In this document: positions 1 through 9,898 of the stretch, one piece after another
Numbering within the stretch: the first letter of the stretch is position 1
Layout: each line of letters starts with the position of its first letter
Source: a virus
DNA: 34,018 nt
Virus record (IMG/VR): IMGVR_UViG_3300031629_000034
Span: 1 to 34,018 of that record
Reading direction: 5' to 3' (one strand)
The notes under the pieces: model-generated
What the model saw: only the letters and a program-made list of their open reading frames with translations
What the model was told of the DNA's origin: nothing
Databases searched by the model: none
Made by a program: the position numbers and the translations under genes

Positions 1-799
1 TAGCTGTATCTGCATTCCCAGTTGTCGACTGATTAAGAGTAGGGAACGTACAGTTAGCTAAATTACCACTAGCAGGTGTGCCTAATACAGGCGTAATAAG
101 AGTAGGTGACGTACCAAATACGGCTACTCCAGTTCCTGTCTCATCAGTTATAGCACCACGTAATTCTGTACTTGTGAATGAGTTTAATGTAGAGGCATTC
201 CCTACACTGGTAACATGCCCAGTGAGGTTTGCATTGGTTACTACTGTAGTTGCACTTGTAGCTAGTGTAGCTGTAGCAGCATTACCAGTTATATTTGTTT
301 GATCACCAGTATTAGTACCTGATGTAGCATCTATCTTTATCTTATCCGCTGCTGACATTGATCCCGCAGCAGAGGTTGTTGAAGCAGTTATGCTGATAGC
401 AGGTGTAGCACCACCACTTGATACAATAGGTGTTGCTCCTGTTACACCTTGAAGAGTGGTTAATGTTAGAGCTTCCTGCTCATCTGCACGTTCTTGTGCT
501 AAGTATAACATCTGATCAGAATTTAAATCTAAATCAGCTTCTGTTAATATAGCTGCATCTTGGAAGTCAACTAGTCGTGAAGCTATCGGTGTTACCCTTG
601 AGATAATTACTGAGTCTGCATTAGGCGGTGCTGTAACAAATTGAATCGTTGAGTTATTTAGCCACGTGTAATGTGTGGTTAAAGTTTGAGTTACTCCGCC
701 AAGTTTGACTCCTACATGGGTTTTACTAATGTATGAAAAGGTTACTGTATAATTAGTATCAGAACCATTTCCCGTATATGTTACTTCTGCTAGTGACAT
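1..799 (-). CDS. Tail fibre protein, N-terminal part (T7 gp17-like), cut by window edge
   Basis: The frame starts at ATG 799 (MSLAEVTYTGNGS) and stays open for 266 codons to base 1. A GGAG box lies upstream of the start. The first ~110 residues look like the T7 gp17 N-terminal domain that attaches the fibre to the tail: a short beta-rich opening, 'YTWLNNSTIQF', then 'PIASRLVDFQDAAILTEADLD'. After that comes low-complexity Thr/Ala/Gly/Ser repeat sequence ('GNAATAT', 'GTSPTLITPVLGTPASGNL') typical of phage fibre shafts. No receptor-binding tip is visible, so the protein is probably incomplete here. It follows the internal virion genes, as in T7. If the window ends are joined, the frame stops three codons later (see findings). 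Confidence 0.85.
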   Translation of the reverse strand, partial: MSLAEVTYTGNGSDTNYTVTFSYISKTHVGVKLGGVTQTLTTHYTWLNNSTIQFVTAPPNADSVIISRVTPIASRLVDFQDAAILTEADLDLNSDQMLYLAQERADEQEALTLTTLQGVTGATPIVSSGGATPAISITASTTSAAGSMSAADKIKIDATSGTNTGDQTNITGNAATATLATSATTVVTNANLTGHVTSVGNASTLNSFTSTELRGAITDETGTGVAVFGTSPTLITPVLGTPASGNLANCTFPTLNQSTTGNADTA

Positions 800-848
800 T
801 GATACTCCTTATTAAAATTAGTTCAGGGCCTTTCACCCTGTTGGTTTT

Positions 849-3800
849 TTATTTAGGATTGTTAGGATCTTCATCCCTTGCATCCAGAAGCCACTGTGGT
901 AGTGGTATACCTCTTAACTTAAATCTCGTGTTATATTTATCGTCAAGAGTAGCTTGCTTGAGTGAAGGAAACTCCTCCTTCAGTTGCCTTTCCGCAGCCT
1001 TCTTATACCTTGTCCTCAGTTTCCTAATTCGATTCTCTTTTAGGGAACCGTGTTTATCAGCAAAGTCTCTGTCCTCATCAAATAGTTTCTGATAACCTTT
1101 ACTCTGTATCAGTTCATCCAACGATTCTTTAAAACCTTTACCGCCTATCTTAGCATCCTTACCAATGAGCTGCTGGAACCTTCTGTACTGTTCCTTATCC
1201 AGCTTAACACCCGTGGTATGCTTGCCATTACCTATTACCCTATTAACCTTAGCAAATTGAATATCTAAGTCAGCTAGTTCCTGCTTAGTTTTATCAGTAC
1301 TTATTTCACTCTTTTTAATAGGTAGTAGCCATGCAGGTCCTAGGGTATCTTGATTCTCCCGATCTTCACCGAAGTCATCTACCTTAACCTGATCCAGCCC
1401 AAAGGTCCTTCCAGTATTAGAGGCTATAACATCTAACCAATCATACTGTTCCATCATTGCTTTATCAGTAGACCTAGTAATAGCTCTACGTGTACCAGAC
1501 AGGGGTATGAAGGTATTAGGATATTGCTTCATAACCCTCAACCACCCTTCCGTGTTACCTGATTCCACTGCAGCTGTTATCTCTAACAGTCCATTGAACC
1601 ATGCCTTATCTCCAGCAAAGGCTAACGTACCTATCATTGCATCACCAATTCTCGCCATAGCTTCCTTCTCACTAACAGACGATCCCATTTCTACAAATGA
1701 GGCTGAGATAGCTAAAGGTAGTGATAACGGATCTAGTCTATCATAGGCGTACCATGTATCACCAACCTTAACACTATATGGTTGCCAACCTGCTGCACGC
1801 TGTGACTTCTTAGTACCACCACCACCAGCACCTGAGATGTTACCTTCAGCTGCACCTAGAGTTCCCATAAGGTAAGCAACAGATGCGATGTTCATCTTAG
1901 CATTAGCAAGATCAGCTCTAGCTCCACCTGCAGCTATGTCTTCATTAACTGACTTAGCTAACCTGCGGATAACTGGTGTTCTAACTCCTGCATATTTAAG
2001 TATATTAACAGGTGTTCTAACAAATGGTATTATATATCTAGCCATTGGTATTTGATTTATAGCATTAGTAATGTTACGACCCTTCTCACCTAAAGGATTA
2101 GTGAATGTATCTTCACGTGCTCTCTTTAAGGATTGTGTCTGCATGAACTGCGGTGGATTCTTTTCAAGTGCTAAGAATCGTTCAGCAAATTCCTTAGAGC
2201 TAGGATCAACCCCATCTCTAATTAGCTTACTATATATCAACTCTGACATTTCACCTGTGTAAGCAACTGACTTGAATAGCTCATCTGCTGTTACTAATGC
2301 CCTACCTGACATTCTAGATGCTGTTCCAAGTACATTAACGACTGTACCGAGCCAACCTTTACTAGATAGCCCTGCATTCTCAGCTGTAATTGCATCCACT
2401 TCAGCAGCACCCTGTTCAGTTTTATGCTTACCTAAAGGATCAATGATGGATTCATTCTTAGCTGCTGAATGATACATGGTACCAAACTCATCTTTATTTT
2501 CTACGATGGTAGCCTTAGCACCTTTGAAATCCAGACTAGCTGCTCTAGCTAAAGCTGCTCTAGCAGCTGTACTGCCCTTAGCAGTTATACCTGCAGCTCT
2601 ACTCACACCACGAAACATACCCATAGTGCGAGATCTAAGTGCGCCAGCAGTTAGTGTTTCATTACCAGTACCTTGCATGTTATCCTTAGCAGCTAGACCA
2701 ATCTTACTCCTGCCTACTGCTACACCACGCTCGGCAATACCCATGAAACTAACTAAGAAGTTACTCAATGCATTAACCACGTGTGTCTGTGGCCCAGAGA
2801 GCATACTGTTGATCATTAGTTCAAGTGCTGCACTATTGATCTTACCTGCTACAGATTTCTTAACGAAGTTATCTAGGTCCTCATCTGATAATTCCTTACC
2901 TAACATCATTATCTTATTGAACTTATTTTGGTTAGCTGCAGTTCCACCTTGGGATTCTAATAGATCACCAAGTTTACGTGCAGCTACAGCATCCGAGTCA
3001 CCCTTAATGATACGCATGTGACTTAAACCTCTAGCTATCTGTGTCTGTGTGCCCCTAATTTCTGCCCTCAATAGTCCAAATACTTCTAGTGCTTTGTTGG
3101 CAGCTATTGTATTAGCAGCTGTAGGTTGATCAACAGCAGCTCGAACTAGGTCCAGAGCTTCCTTGTGTTGTATGACATTTAGTGAATGCTGAGCTGCAAG
3201 TCTAGCTCCTAGATCAGCTGTATCACCATGAAGGCTCTTCAGCTTCTCAGGTGACATCTCCATGCTTTTAGCTAATTTAATAACTGCAGCTTGAGTTTCA
3301 ACCTCACCCATCTTACTAGTCATTGCAGCAGTAAGGTCATCAACAGTAGCACGCAACCCTTCTACATCATCTATGTGACGAAGGTTAACACCCTCATCAG
3401 TAAAGGCTTTAGTCACAGACTCTGAATCACCAGAGATAATAGCTTTAGTCATGTTAGCTACTGATTTAGATCCTAGAGCACCTATCTTAACTATCTTACT
3501 GGTAATCTGTTCGATAGGAGCTAAGCTAGGAGTTTCACCATCAGTCATACGTTGGTTAATCTTAGGTACATTGGACTCATCATCTAAGTAATGTGTAGGT
3601 TTATTGTTTGCATCTAACTCACCAGTTTCTCTACCTGCAGGTGATACTGGTGCTTCATCAGCCTTGTCCAAAGGTATATCTCTTGCATTAGGATCTAGAT
3701 CAGTTTCTGCTTTAGCTTCTAGTTCCTTAGTTCTTGCTTTAACTTTAAGCTCTTCCATGCCAGCTTTAGTGTACTTACCCCTGAGTAGTTTAACACCCTT

Positions 3801-4562
3801 GAATACACCATCAGCCACACCACCTAGAGCTAAACCTTCTATAACATTCTTCAGTCTACCTTCAGCTTTAGAATCAGTAGGATCAGAAGCCAACCATTCC
3901 ATCATGCTCTTCTCAGCTTCAGGATCTCTGTTTTCCATTTCTACAAACAGATCAGCTATACGTTCAGCGTGAGGGTCAATTACAGTTCCATCAGCTAATG
4001 CTCCAGCTGCTGCGAATTTTACTGTTTGACCACCAGCACCATCTAATACCTTATCTGCTTTATTAGACTTGGTTAGGCCATTGCTTACTGCCCTAGCTAC
4101 CTTACCTGCTTTACCTACAACACCAATAGCTGGTATGAAACCAGTCATTAGCTGTACCATAGAGCGTGCGCCCTGACCAAAACCACTTTCATTAGCGTTG
4201 ATTTCAGGTAGAGTGAATGCGGGATCTTCTAGACCAGCTAGATCAGAGCCAGTCTCTACTAGCTCCTGTACTGCATCACGTGCACCACCAGCTAAAGCAG
4301 AACCTGCCTCAGATGCCCAGAAGCCAAAGCCTTCCTGTTCATCCTCAGGCGTTCCTTGGGCTACCTGAGCTGCTCTAGCTATAGGTTTATTAACTTCTTC
4401 TGATACCTTCTCTTCATCAGCTGCAAGCTGACCACGTGCTAACCTAGCCTTACGCTTCTGCTCCTTCTCATACCAAAAGGCCATTTCTTTTTGTTTAGCC
4501 AGCTGACTCTCATCCTGAACTGCAAGGATGTCCATGTCATTGCTACCATCTTCCTCTATCAT
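849..4562 (-). CDS. Large internal virion protein (T7 gp16-like), 1237 aa
   Basis: A very long protein placed third after gp14- and gp15-like genes and directly before the tail fibre, which is the T7 gp16 position; the length is close to T7 gp16 (about 1318 aa). In T7, gp16 is part of the ejected core that forms a conduit across the cell envelope. The sequence is rich in Ala, Lys and Glu with several amphipathic or hydrophobic stretches, for example around 'MVQLMTGFIPAIGVVGKAGK' near residue 140. The first ~120 residues are charged and I do not see the lytic transglycosylase domain found at the N-terminus of T7 gp16. Assignment rests on position and size more than on motif. A weak hairpin (CAGGG/CCCTG) follows the gene near 823-839. 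Confidence 0.8.
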   Translation of the reverse strand: MIEEDGSNDMDILAVQDESQLAKQKEMAFWYEKEQKRKARLARGQLAADEEKVSEEVNKPIARAAQVAQGTPEDEQEGFGFWASEAGSALAGGARDAVQELVETGSDLAGLEDPAFTLPEINANESGFGQGARSMVQLMTGFIPAIGVVGKAGKVARAVSNGLTKSNKADKVLDGAGGQTVKFAAAGALADGTVIDPHAERIADLFVEMENRDPEAEKSMMEWLASDPTDSKAEGRLKNVIEGLALGGVADGVFKGVKLLRGKYTKAGMEELKVKARTKELEAKAETDLDPNARDIPLDKADEAPVSPAGRETGELDANNKPTHYLDDESNVPKINQRMTDGETPSLAPIEQITSKIVKIGALGSKSVANMTKAIISGDSESVTKAFTDEGVNLRHIDDVEGLRATVDDLTAAMTSKMGEVETQAAVIKLAKSMEMSPEKLKSLHGDTADLGARLAAQHSLNVIQHKEALDLVRAAVDQPTAANTIAANKALEVFGLLRAEIRGTQTQIARGLSHMRIIKGDSDAVAARKLGDLLESQGGTAANQNKFNKIMMLGKELSDEDLDNFVKKSVAGKINSAALELMINSMLSGPQTHVVNALSNFLVSFMGIAERGVAVGRSKIGLAAKDNMQGTGNETLTAGALRSRTMGMFRGVSRAAGITAKGSTAARAALARAASLDFKGAKATIVENKDEFGTMYHSAAKNESIIDPLGKHKTEQGAAEVDAITAENAGLSSKGWLGTVVNVLGTASRMSGRALVTADELFKSVAYTGEMSELIYSKLIRDGVDPSSKEFAERFLALEKNPPQFMQTQSLKRAREDTFTNPLGEKGRNITNAINQIPMARYIIPFVRTPVNILKYAGVRTPVIRRLAKSVNEDIAAGGARADLANAKMNIASVAYLMGTLGAAEGNISGAGGGGTKKSQRAAGWQPYSVKVGDTWYAYDRLDPLSLPLAISASFVEMGSSVSEKEAMARIGDAMIGTLAFAGDKAWFNGLLEITAAVESGNTEGWLRVMKQYPNTFIPLSGTRRAITRSTDKAMMEQYDWLDVIASNTGRTFGLDQVKVDDFGEDRENQDTLGPAWLLPIKKSEISTDKTKQELADLDIQFAKVNRVIGNGKHTTGVKLDKEQYRRFQQLIGKDAKIGGKGFKESLDELIQSKGYQKLFDEDRDFADKHGSLKENRIRKLRTRYKKAAERQLKEEFPSLKQATLDDKYNTRFKLRGIPLPQWLLDARDEDPNNPK

Positions 4563-4579
4563 AAAATTACCTTATTGAA

Positions 4580-6289
4580 TTAATTTGAGTTGGCAGATAC
4601 GAAGTCAGTTGACTCGTCAAAGGTCCTTGGCTTACCTACCTGCAGCTTCTTCCGAGCAGCTTCTTTTGCTACCTCTTCTGCTGCATCATCCTCGGCAAAG
4701 TAGGCGAGGTGTATCTGATACATTTCCTTAGAGATCCACTCACCAGTCATGGCTTCCGCCAAGCCACCTTTTGTTCTATAAATGAAATTAGATCGCTTCT
4801 TTAAGTTCCAAGCTGCATCCATACCCTTCATATTCTCTTTGAACTTATCTGCCCATTTCTTCTGGATACCTGCGTGTTTAGCTGGGTCCTTTTCGTGAGC
4901 TAATTCATTACGAAGTCCTTGGTATGCTGCCTCTTTAGTCTCTTCCTGCCATACATATTCATCACTAGACTTCCAATCAGTCCTGTCCAAGCTACCTTCA
5001 GAAGCTGCAATGTTAACAGCTGCTAGTTTGATAGTAGTCTTACCATCAGCTAGAGCAGTCTTATACTCAAGACTGTTCATGTGCTTAGCTAAACCACTAG
5101 GATCATTGAGTGCTCTTACGGCTGCTGCCTTCTGTGAATCTGTCATTCCATTATCTTGATAGATTGAAAGCTCAGTAACTGAAGGGTCACCCTGTATTAT
5201 CTTTGTCATAGTTTCTGGAAATGCAGCTGCATCAAGGTTCAACAGCTTATCAGTACTAATAAGATTCTTGAGATCAGTAGTAAACATCTGCCCATCTGTA
5301 TAATTTTTAGCAATTAACTCGGCCTTGGCATCATCGAGAGTACCACCACCAGCTAATACTTTGAAAGCAGCTGTACGCATATCTTTAGTATCTTCTGTAT
5401 TTTTGAAATTAACTTTAGCCTGTGTATCAAGGTCATTTTCCTCTGACTTCTTTTCAGCTTTATGTTGAGCATTAGCTAACCTATTCTTGTAAGTTGGATG
5501 TTCTAGCAGCGAAGGTACACCATCGGCATTACCTTTAGCTAACAATTCATATAACTCTTGATCGCCATCTAGTGCAGCTACTTCAACCTGCCTTACCAAA
5601 TCTTCATTCAGCTCCTCAGCAGTTAAACCTGCCTCCTTACCAGAAGCTCGCCATATTTGTAGAGTCTTAACGCTTGCAGGTACATTAGGATCATCTAGCA
5701 TTGTAGTGAGTGCAGTGTTACTATTACTCCTGTTCTCAATTGCTATCTTCTCCATATCCGCTGCTTGTCCACCCATGTTTATCCTTAGGGTTTCAGCTTT
5801 AGTCATCTCTAGAAACTTAACGCCATACTCAGGTGAGCGATCTGCAGTATCAGCCTGTGCCTTCTCACTCCATTCAGCTATAAATGCTTCACGTGTTTGA
5901 TCTTCTGGCTTATTGAGCCATGCTTCATTCATTTCAAGCTTATGCTGGTTAGCTCCAGATATAGCTGACCGTTGATCAAATGCTCTCATGTAAGCTGGTT
6001 CAGCACCTTCTTTAGCTGGTAGCCCTTGGAGTGCTGCAAGTGATCCTTCATCAGTTTCACGCCTGTCTGTAGCTATTCTATTCTTCTGAGCTATCTGTGC
6101 TATCTTAGGGTTTAAATCCTTCAATGCCTTAACTAACCCATCTACTGCATAGTTGTTCTTCTGATCCCGACTAGTATTAATAGGGTTAGCTACAACCTTC
6201 TTTAACTCTGGGTCAGAATCTGGTGTAGCTAAGAAGCGTACTTGCCTTGATGATAGCTTCTGTATTGTAGTTTTAGATTCGCGTGGCAT
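4580..6289 (-). CDS. Internal virion protein (T7 gp15-like), 569 aa
   Basis: A 569-aa, highly charged, largely helical-looking protein rich in Ala, Lys and Glu, starting MPRESKTTIQKLSSRQVRFL at ATG 6289. It lies between a gp14-like gene (6309-6797) and the gp16-like gene (849-4562), matching the T7 order 14-15-16. T7 gp15 (747 aa) forms a tube of the internal core that is ejected into the periplasm with the DNA. The present protein is shorter. No enzymatic motif, signal peptide or membrane segment is visible. Identity is inferred from synteny, size and composition; profile comparison would settle it. Confidence 0.75.
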   Translation of the reverse strand: MPRESKTTIQKLSSRQVRFLATPDSDPELKKVVANPINTSRDQKNNYAVDGLVKALKDLNPKIAQIAQKNRIATDRRETDEGSLAALQGLPAKEGAEPAYMRAFDQRSAISGANQHKLEMNEAWLNKPEDQTREAFIAEWSEKAQADTADRSPEYGVKFLEMTKAETLRINMGGQAADMEKIAIENRSNSNTALTTMLDDPNVPASVKTLQIWRASGKEAGLTAEELNEDLVRQVEVAALDGDQELYELLAKGNADGVPSLLEHPTYKNRLANAQHKAEKKSEENDLDTQAKVNFKNTEDTKDMRTAAFKVLAGGGTLDDAKAELIAKNYTDGQMFTTDLKNLISTDKLLNLDAAAFPETMTKIIQGDPSVTELSIYQDNGMTDSQKAAAVRALNDPSGLAKHMNSLEYKTALADGKTTIKLAAVNIAASEGSLDRTDWKSSDEYVWQEETKEAAYQGLRNELAHEKDPAKHAGIQKKWADKFKENMKGMDAAWNLKKRSNFIYRTKGGLAEAMTGEWISKEMYQIHLAYFAEDDAAEEVAKEAARKKLQVGKPRTFDESTDFVSANSN

Positions 6290-6308
6290 TCTCTTGTCCT
6301 TTTATTTA

Positions 6309-6797
6309 TTAAGCTGTAGATTTACCTGCTGCATAAGCTCCTGCTCCAGCAGTTGCAACACTGATAGCTCCACCCATCCAATCTGGTTTCTTAATCTTGT
6401 TTCGTCTATTGGCAGACTGAGCAGCTAAACCTTCAGCTTCAGCACCACCTTGTTTCTGTGTAGCAGCGCGGTTAGATTCAATAGAAGCTATGTCAAAGCC
6501 TTCATTGAACTCTGCTTCCTCTAGGGCTTTATTAAATGAGTTTCCTGCTAACCCAGTCTCACCCTGAATTGTTTTGATTCTACTGCGCTCTATCATTGAT
6601 TCCTTAGCTCTAGCACTCTTCTTGTCTTGAGCTTCTTGATTCTGCTGTTCACCTCTAAGATTCTGTGCGATAGACTCTGCAATAAAACTTCTATCCTCAG
6701 ACTTCTGTGCCTTCTTAGCGGAAGCACTAGTTGTTATATTCTGTGCCAATGCAGCTGCTGCTGCTATACCCATACTAATACTAATTGGTTCACACAT
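6309..6797 (-). CDS. Internal virion protein (T7 gp14-like), 162 aa
   Basis: Starts MCEPISISMGIAAAAALAQN at ATG 6797. An Ala-rich hydrophobic N-terminus is followed by a charged helical region with many Gln, Glu and Lys, and a Gly/Ala-rich C-terminus ('GGAISVATAGAGAYAAGKS'). This layout and length resemble T7 gp14 (196 aa), the core protein thought to make the pore in the outer membrane during DNA ejection. The start overlaps the end of the upstream gp13-like gene by 8 nt, suggesting coupled translation. Marine T7-like phages often carry a protein with a similar MC-start and Ala-rich opening here. Confidence 0.75.
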   Translation of the reverse strand: MCEPISISMGIAAAAALAQNITTSASAKKAQKSEDRSFIAESIAQNLRGEQQNQEAQDKKSARAKESMIERSRIKTIQGETGLAGNSFNKALEEAEFNEGFDIASIESNRAATQKQGGAEAEGLAAQSANRRNKIKKPDWMGGAISVATAGAGAYAAGKSTA

Positions 6798-7263
6798 TTT
6801 GCTTCACCTTATAAAATTTGTAGAACGGTGCTGATGCATAGCCCCAGTTCTCATCGAGTTCACCAAGGTTATATCCAATATGCTGCAGCCATTTGATTGA
6901 CGTTTCATTCTTTGAGTACACCATGTTAACTAGAACAGGGTGTTTATTATTCCATAGTTCTGTTCGTGCCTTAGCATCCATCACTACTTGTATTGGGTAC
7001 TTATCAACCTCATCCGAGCATACCATAAATGGTACACCCAGATTCTGATTGCTTTCAACTGAACAACAGCCTAAGATAGCTATGACGTTACCCTCAGCAT
7101 CAATTGCAGACTCAGCTTCACCATGACACATCTCGATAGAATCAATTAATGCCTGACCATACTCTGGTCCTGAAGACAATAACAACTCAATCACGTCACT
7201 CTCTCTGAGCTTCGGTAGTATTTCAATTACATCTGCGATTTCTGCTTTACGGTAACTTATCAT
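6790..7263 (-). CDS. GNAT-like protein in the T7 gene 13 position
   Basis: 157 aa, starting MISYRKAEIADVIEILPKLR, which is the usual opening of a GNAT fold (beta strand, then 'A..D...I....'). The C-terminal half has 'LVNMVYSKNETSIKWLQHIG', the typical late GNAT motif in which an Asn-containing helix precedes a 'W/L..IGF' segment. It sits between the gp12- and gp14-like genes, the place of T7 gene 13. T7 gp13 is an assembly-related protein made with the internal core proteins. Whether this protein acetylates anything or serves only as an assembly factor cannot be told; the acetyl-CoA loop (R/Q-x-x-G-x-G/A) is not obvious. Confidence 0.7.
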   Translation of the reverse strand: MISYRKAEIADVIEILPKLRESDVIELLLSSGPEYGQALIDSIEMCHGEAESAIDAEGNVIAILGCCSVESNQNLGVPFMVCSDEVDKYPIQVVMDAKARTELWNNKHPVLVNMVYSKNETSIKWLQHIGYNLGELDENWGYASAPFYKFYKVKQNV

Positions 7264-7265
7264 AT

Positions 7266-9302
7266 TTATATCCTATTAGACTGTTTAACATACTCACCTA
7301 CCCATTCTGCTGCTTGAAACTTACATGGGAGATGGTTGGTGCTAACTATATCTATTATAGCCCCTTTGCTTTTGGTTCTGACAGGAAACTTAAAGGAACC
7401 TGAATCAATTCCTACCTGCCCAATAGTTGCGGTTATGTCACCTAGAGTACCACCCGTATATTTATAGGTGTACTTAGAACGACCTCGTGGTGTCACTTCT
7501 ACTTGGAAGAAGCCCGTATCAGCGTATGATACAGACATATTTCTCATTACAATATTAGCTGATTGAACTGCTACACCCTTGCCATCTCTGACATGTTGCT
7601 CTGAGAACCTATAACGCATTTCAAAGCTACGACCAATGACACATGGGTAAGCTGAATGATCACCTATAGCTTCTATGGTAGTGTCACTAATAATACGAGT
7701 TACACTGATCTTAGCCCCTTCATTAACAGGCCATGTTGAACCCTTAATAACTGAGAATGTTCCTGCATCTGTATAAGGTAAGGTCCACGTGGTTATATCA
7801 GTCACACTGTTGTACACTCCAGTGAGGGAAGTCTGCCTGTCCAGTAAAATCTGGTAAGGAAACCCCGTGCTTGTGTAGCCTTCCTGCAAATTCATAGACT
7901 CTAAGTAAATACCATCTGCCCTTTGTATGACTACATATAGTTTTGAATTAATAAAGTCTGCATGTAGTACTGTATCACCCGCATCAAACAGAAACTTACC
8001 CCATGCTGACTGTGCCTTCTCTTCAGCACTCCAGTATACCTTATAGATGTATATGGCATTACGCTCATCTGTAGTCATAGCTATCACTAAATCTTCAGTT
8101 GTACTAGCAGCTAACTTAAATAGGTTAGGCGGTACATATGAAGGGCAGTGGGCTGTCACGTCTGCTGCATCATTAGTTACAGTACTTACATCCACGAAGT
8201 ATTCTCTGATAGCAGATGATGTTTCCTTGTCTGCAGCAAAGTATACTGAATGACCTAGACTTACAGGTTCACTCAAGGATGATGATGTGAACTCAGTTAC
8301 GACTTCAGTAGTGACAGTCTTAGAGGTCAACGCATCGGTAGCTGTAAGCTGGAACTGTGTCTGATCTGAGAACATTAGTAATGTCTTATTGAAAGGTATA
8401 ACACTCTTCAATACTGACACCTTAGTGTGACTAACATTAACATCAATTGGATCATCGTCAAGTACAGCTGTAGTAGTCTTGGACCAGAAGTTAAAGTACA
8501 ACCCTGACCTAGACATTATGATTGCTTCACCAGCATACAATCCTAGTCTATCCCTGTGAAAGAATATGCCTGAAATTGCTGTGCCTATGAATGAGGGATC
8601 TGGATTAGATGTTGTACTGCCTACTTCTCTTGAACCCCATGTTTGTTTACCAAATGTAAATGCTCCCGCACCTGTACGCACTAATGTATGTGGCATAAGT
8701 AAAGGATTAATTATTGTTTGTTGTGCTGGTGCTGTTGTTTCTATCCACACTCCAGTAGCATCCCAGATCACATAGTAATCATCAAATCTCTGGAGATCAT
8801 CACCCTCTATCTTCCAAACATCACCTGTAGTACCAGTAGCTGGCAGGTCCGAGAACTTCTGCTTAGACCCTAGTGTAGCTCCACCAGAAGTAGTGGTGTC
8901 CATAAGTGGAATCTTGCTTTTATTAACTATGAATGTGAAATCAGCAACTGTTACAACACTGAATGACGTGCGTGGTGTAGTAGCACTCAGGTATGTCTTC
9001 CCATCTGGAAATGATACTGTCTGTGCTGTACCTGCTAGGTCATAGACCTCTATGTCACCATCAAGTATAACTACTATATAACGCTCAACTGCATCCCTGT
9101 TAATCAGATGTAGGTAAGCATCACTAGCAATACTACTCTTTATCTTAGCAATGTGATTAGTACAGGGTCGCTTTCGCAGCCCAGTTGCTATCGTTGGATA
9201 GCAGTTTTCCTGTAGTTCGCATTGAGATGGGTGGCGTATAGGATCAGGTTGTTGTGATACTCCATTGAATAGATTGGGTATTACCCCATTTACTAAAGCC
9301 AT
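7266..9302 (-). CDS. Tail tubular protein B (T7 gp12-like nozzle), 678 aa
   Basis: Begins MALVNGVIPNLFNGVSQQPD at ATG 9302. The opening 'IPNLFNGVSQQPDPIRHPSQ' followed by 'NCYPTIATGLRKRPCT' is characteristic of the T7 gp12 / tail tube B family. The rest is beta-rich, as expected for the tail nozzle that contacts the fibres and closes the tail channel. It is somewhat shorter than T7 gp12 (794 aa). It follows the gp11-like gene after 2 nt, as in all T7-like genomes. Confidence 0.93.
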   Translation of the reverse strand: MALVNGVIPNLFNGVSQQPDPIRHPSQCELQENCYPTIATGLRKRPCTNHIAKIKSSIASDAYLHLINRDAVERYIVVILDGDIEVYDLAGTAQTVSFPDGKTYLSATTPRTSFSVVTVADFTFIVNKSKIPLMDTTTSGGATLGSKQKFSDLPATGTTGDVWKIEGDDLQRFDDYYVIWDATGVWIETTAPAQQTIINPLLMPHTLVRTGAGAFTFGKQTWGSREVGSTTSNPDPSFIGTAISGIFFHRDRLGLYAGEAIIMSRSGLYFNFWSKTTTAVLDDDPIDVNVSHTKVSVLKSVIPFNKTLLMFSDQTQFQLTATDALTSKTVTTEVVTEFTSSSLSEPVSLGHSVYFAADKETSSAIREYFVDVSTVTNDAADVTAHCPSYVPPNLFKLAASTTEDLVIAMTTDERNAIYIYKVYWSAEEKAQSAWGKFLFDAGDTVLHADFINSKLYVVIQRADGIYLESMNLQEGYTSTGFPYQILLDRQTSLTGVYNSVTDITTWTLPYTDAGTFSVIKGSTWPVNEGAKISVTRIISDTTIEAIGDHSAYPCVIGRSFEMRYRFSEQHVRDGKGVAVQSANIVMRNMSVSYADTGFFQVEVTPRGRSKYTYKYTGGTLGDITATIGQVGIDSGSFKFPVRTKSKGAIIDIVSTNHLPCKFQAAEWVGEYVKQSNRI

Positions 9303-9304
9303 TC

Positions 9305-9898
9305 CTATCTCCCATAAAGTACGGAACTAACAGACCAATTATCTCTGAACATGTTGCCATCCGTCTTCTTGGCTTGGTGTCTTCTCAAGGCTGCATATGC
9401 TGAGCCTTCTTGTGCTTCTGAGAACTTGTGCTGAGAGTCAGAGCCTAGTGCTCTAGTCTGATATATACGTGCAGCTTTCACCATAATGTAAGTACGTGCA
9501 GCCTGAGGTAACTCGGCCCACTCTAATAATATTATGATTTCGCCTGTGATTGTTTCTGTAAATACATACGTGTGATTCTTCCTATCATATAAACGTAGTC
9601 CACGCTGTATTGTGTCGGCACTACTAGACTTTGTATTGAATTTCTCAATGTCAAAGCTGAGTGTGTTTACTGGTAAATTAATAAACCCTGAAGCATCTGG
9701 TATTAAATCCCAATCTTTCTCTTCATTAAAGGTCCACCCAATCTCTAATACAGAACGCAGTACCTGATCCAAAACGAGATGACACTCAGCCACATCAGCT
9801 AAACCAGAAGTTTCCAATGTGCTTACAGGGGATTCCCCTGCAGCATCTAGCATTGTATTTATTGCTTCCAGCTTTGTAGTAAGAACTGGTGTAGTCAT
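9305..9898 (-). CDS. Tail tubular protein A (T7 gp11-like gatekeeper), 197 aa
   Basis: The best start is ATG 9898 (MTTPVLTTKLEAINTMLDAA), preceded by an AGGGG box; an in-frame extension upstream would run into the terminator. The opening 'LEAINTMLDAAGESPVSTLE' and the later 'MVKAARIYQTRALGS' are typical of T7 gp11, and the length equals that of T7 gp11 (196 aa). The protein forms the ring below the connector to which gp12 attaches. It is the first gene after the post-capsid terminator, so in late infection it would be made from read-through transcripts, as in T7. Confidence 0.93.
   Translation of the reverse strand: MTTPVLTTKLEAINTMLDAAGESPVSTLETSGLADVAECHLVLDQVLRSVLEIGWTFNEEKDWDLIPDASGFINLPVNTLSFDIEKFNTKSSSADTIQRGLRLYDRKNHTYVFTETITGEIIILLEWAELPQAARTYIMVKAARIYQTRALGSDSQHKFSEAQEGSAYAALRRHQAKKTDGNMFRDNWSVSSVLYGR

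Noticed and set aside
816-845. Possible terminator between the gp16-like and tail-fibre genes (CAGGG/CCCTG stem)
   Set aside because: Stem of only five pairs with a 7-nt loop and a broken U-run on the minus strand; too weak to call.
2476-3021. Long open frame on the plus strand (181 codons), like several others opposite large genes
   Set aside because: It lies entirely opposite the gp16-like gene, has no ribosome site or recognisable domain, and mirrors the codon pattern of the real gene. All supported genes are on the minus strand.
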